6,905 nt of DNA from Nocardioides sp. (GTDB taxonomy: Bacteria > Actinomycetota > Actinomycetes > Propionibacteriales > Nocardioidaceae). The DNA lies in contig JAKFXV010000230.1 of assembly GCA_021731205.1 (NCBI GenBank), forward strand, positions 1 through 6,905, read 5' to 3'. The translations under genes and the position numbers were made by a program. Below are positions 6,732 to 6,905 of this stretch, in pieces. Each line of letters begins with the position of its first letter. The first letter of the stretch is position 1. Below the pieces are notes generated by a model. The model saw only the letters and a list, made by a program, of their open reading frames with translations. It did no database searches and was not told the origin of the DNA.

Positions 6732-6905
6732 GTGGCAGTCCCGAAGCGGAAGATGTCGCGCAGCAACACGCGACACCGTCGCTCGCAGTGGAAGGCCGTC
6801 GCGCCGACCCTGGTCACCTGCGCGAACGCCGCCTGCGGCGCCAAGCACCTGCCGCACGCGCGGTGCGGCAGGTGCTTGGCGCCGCAGGCGGCGTTCGCAC
6901 AGGTG
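6732..6905 (+). CDS. rpmF: Large-subunit ribosomal protein L32 (bL32), zinc-binding form; 3' end missing or corrupted
   Basis: L32 is a small 50S protein. The product starts [17 protein letters not shown], the classic L32 N-terminus, and continues with [13 protein letters not shown]. Zinc-ligand cysteines are Cys30 and Cys35 (a CxxxxC first pair, wider than the usual CxxC) and Cys45/Cys48 in PHARCGRC, matching the family's PHxxCxxCG. The GTG start has AGGAG six bases upstream. After Cys48 (6873-6875) the expected Gly-Tyr-type ending is replaced by [10 protein letters not shown] with no stop. Those bases are the reverse complement of the gene's own upstream sequence, so residues from about 49 on are probably not real. 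L32 is usually around 55-65 residues, so only the last part of the gene is affected. Identity is firm for residues 1-48. Confidence 0.9.
   Translation, partial: MAVPKRKMSRSNTRHRRSQWKAVAPTLVTCANAACGAKHLPHARCGRCLAPQAAFAQV
6815..6905. repeat. Large inverted repeat (fold-back) reaching the right edge
   Basis: Left arm 6815-6857 and right arm 6863-6905 are reverse complements over 43 bp with a single mismatch (C6821 opposite A6899), separated by the 5-base loop GCGCG. The right arm ends exactly at the last base of the window. The inner 13 bp (GCACCTGCCGCAC at 6845-6857 and its complement at 6863-6875) coincide with codons that fit a genuine L32 zinc motif. The outer 30 bp of the right arm do not fit L32. 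The best reading is a fold-back or assembly artefact seeded by a short natural palindrome. Confidence 0.95.

Noticed and set aside
6876..6905. A novel C-terminal tail ([10 protein letters not shown]) on L32
   Set aside because: These codons are the reverse complement of upstream rpmF sequence within the fold-back, so they are more likely an artefact than a new tail.
1..6905. Mobile element, defence system, CRISPR array or new gene cassette
   Set aside because: Every sizeable stretch is explained by a conserved housekeeping gene in a familiar order, with no transposase, integrase, spaced repeats or compositional break.

Overview
The window is a dense, high-GC block of housekeeping genes. Its gene order (thiL, rpmB on the opposite strand, a DAK2/FakA-like gene, recG, rsmD, coaD, a DUF177 gene, rpmF) is the arrangement I know from Actinomycetota. 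The strong G/C bias at third positions, the frequent GTG starts and the actinobacterial sequence style of RecG and the DAK2 protein agree with that phylum. Class-level placement, for example Acidimicrobiia, would be a guess. Both ends are incomplete: thiL lacks its N-terminal part, and rpmF runs off the right edge through what looks like a fold-back artefact.

Layout. Positions 1-563 hold the C-terminal part of ThiL (thiamine-monophosphate kinase). A hairpin at 562-587 overlaps its stop codon and separates it from the convergent rpmB (593-778, minus strand), which encodes the zinc-ribbon form of ribosomal protein L28. A divergent intergenic region (779-1003) leads to a rightward operon: a FakA-like kinase (1004-2665), RecG helicase (2701-4959), the 16S rRNA methyltransferase RsmD (4956-5531) and phosphopantetheine adenylyltransferase CoaD (5528-6007). 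The recG/rsmD and rsmD/coaD junctions are both 4-bp ATGA overlaps, which points to coupled translation. After coaD, a 116-bp gap carries a weak terminator-like hairpin and a good promoter candidate (a -35 and a -10 with a 17-bp spacer). This is followed by the DUF177/YceD gene (6124-6684) and rpmF (ribosomal protein L32).

How the genes fit together. The theme is ribosome building (L28, L32, RsmD, DUF177) combined with cofactor and lipid supply (ThiL, CoaD, FakA-like) and fork repair (RecG). No mobile element, CRISPR array, tRNA or defence gene is visible. I found no convincing undescribed biological system. The non-routine points are structural: a 43-bp-armed inverted repeat that ends exactly at the right edge and corrupts the end of rpmF, a perfect 16-bp tandem duplication covering the rpmF ribosome-binding site, and the hairpin shared by the convergent thiL/rpmB ends.
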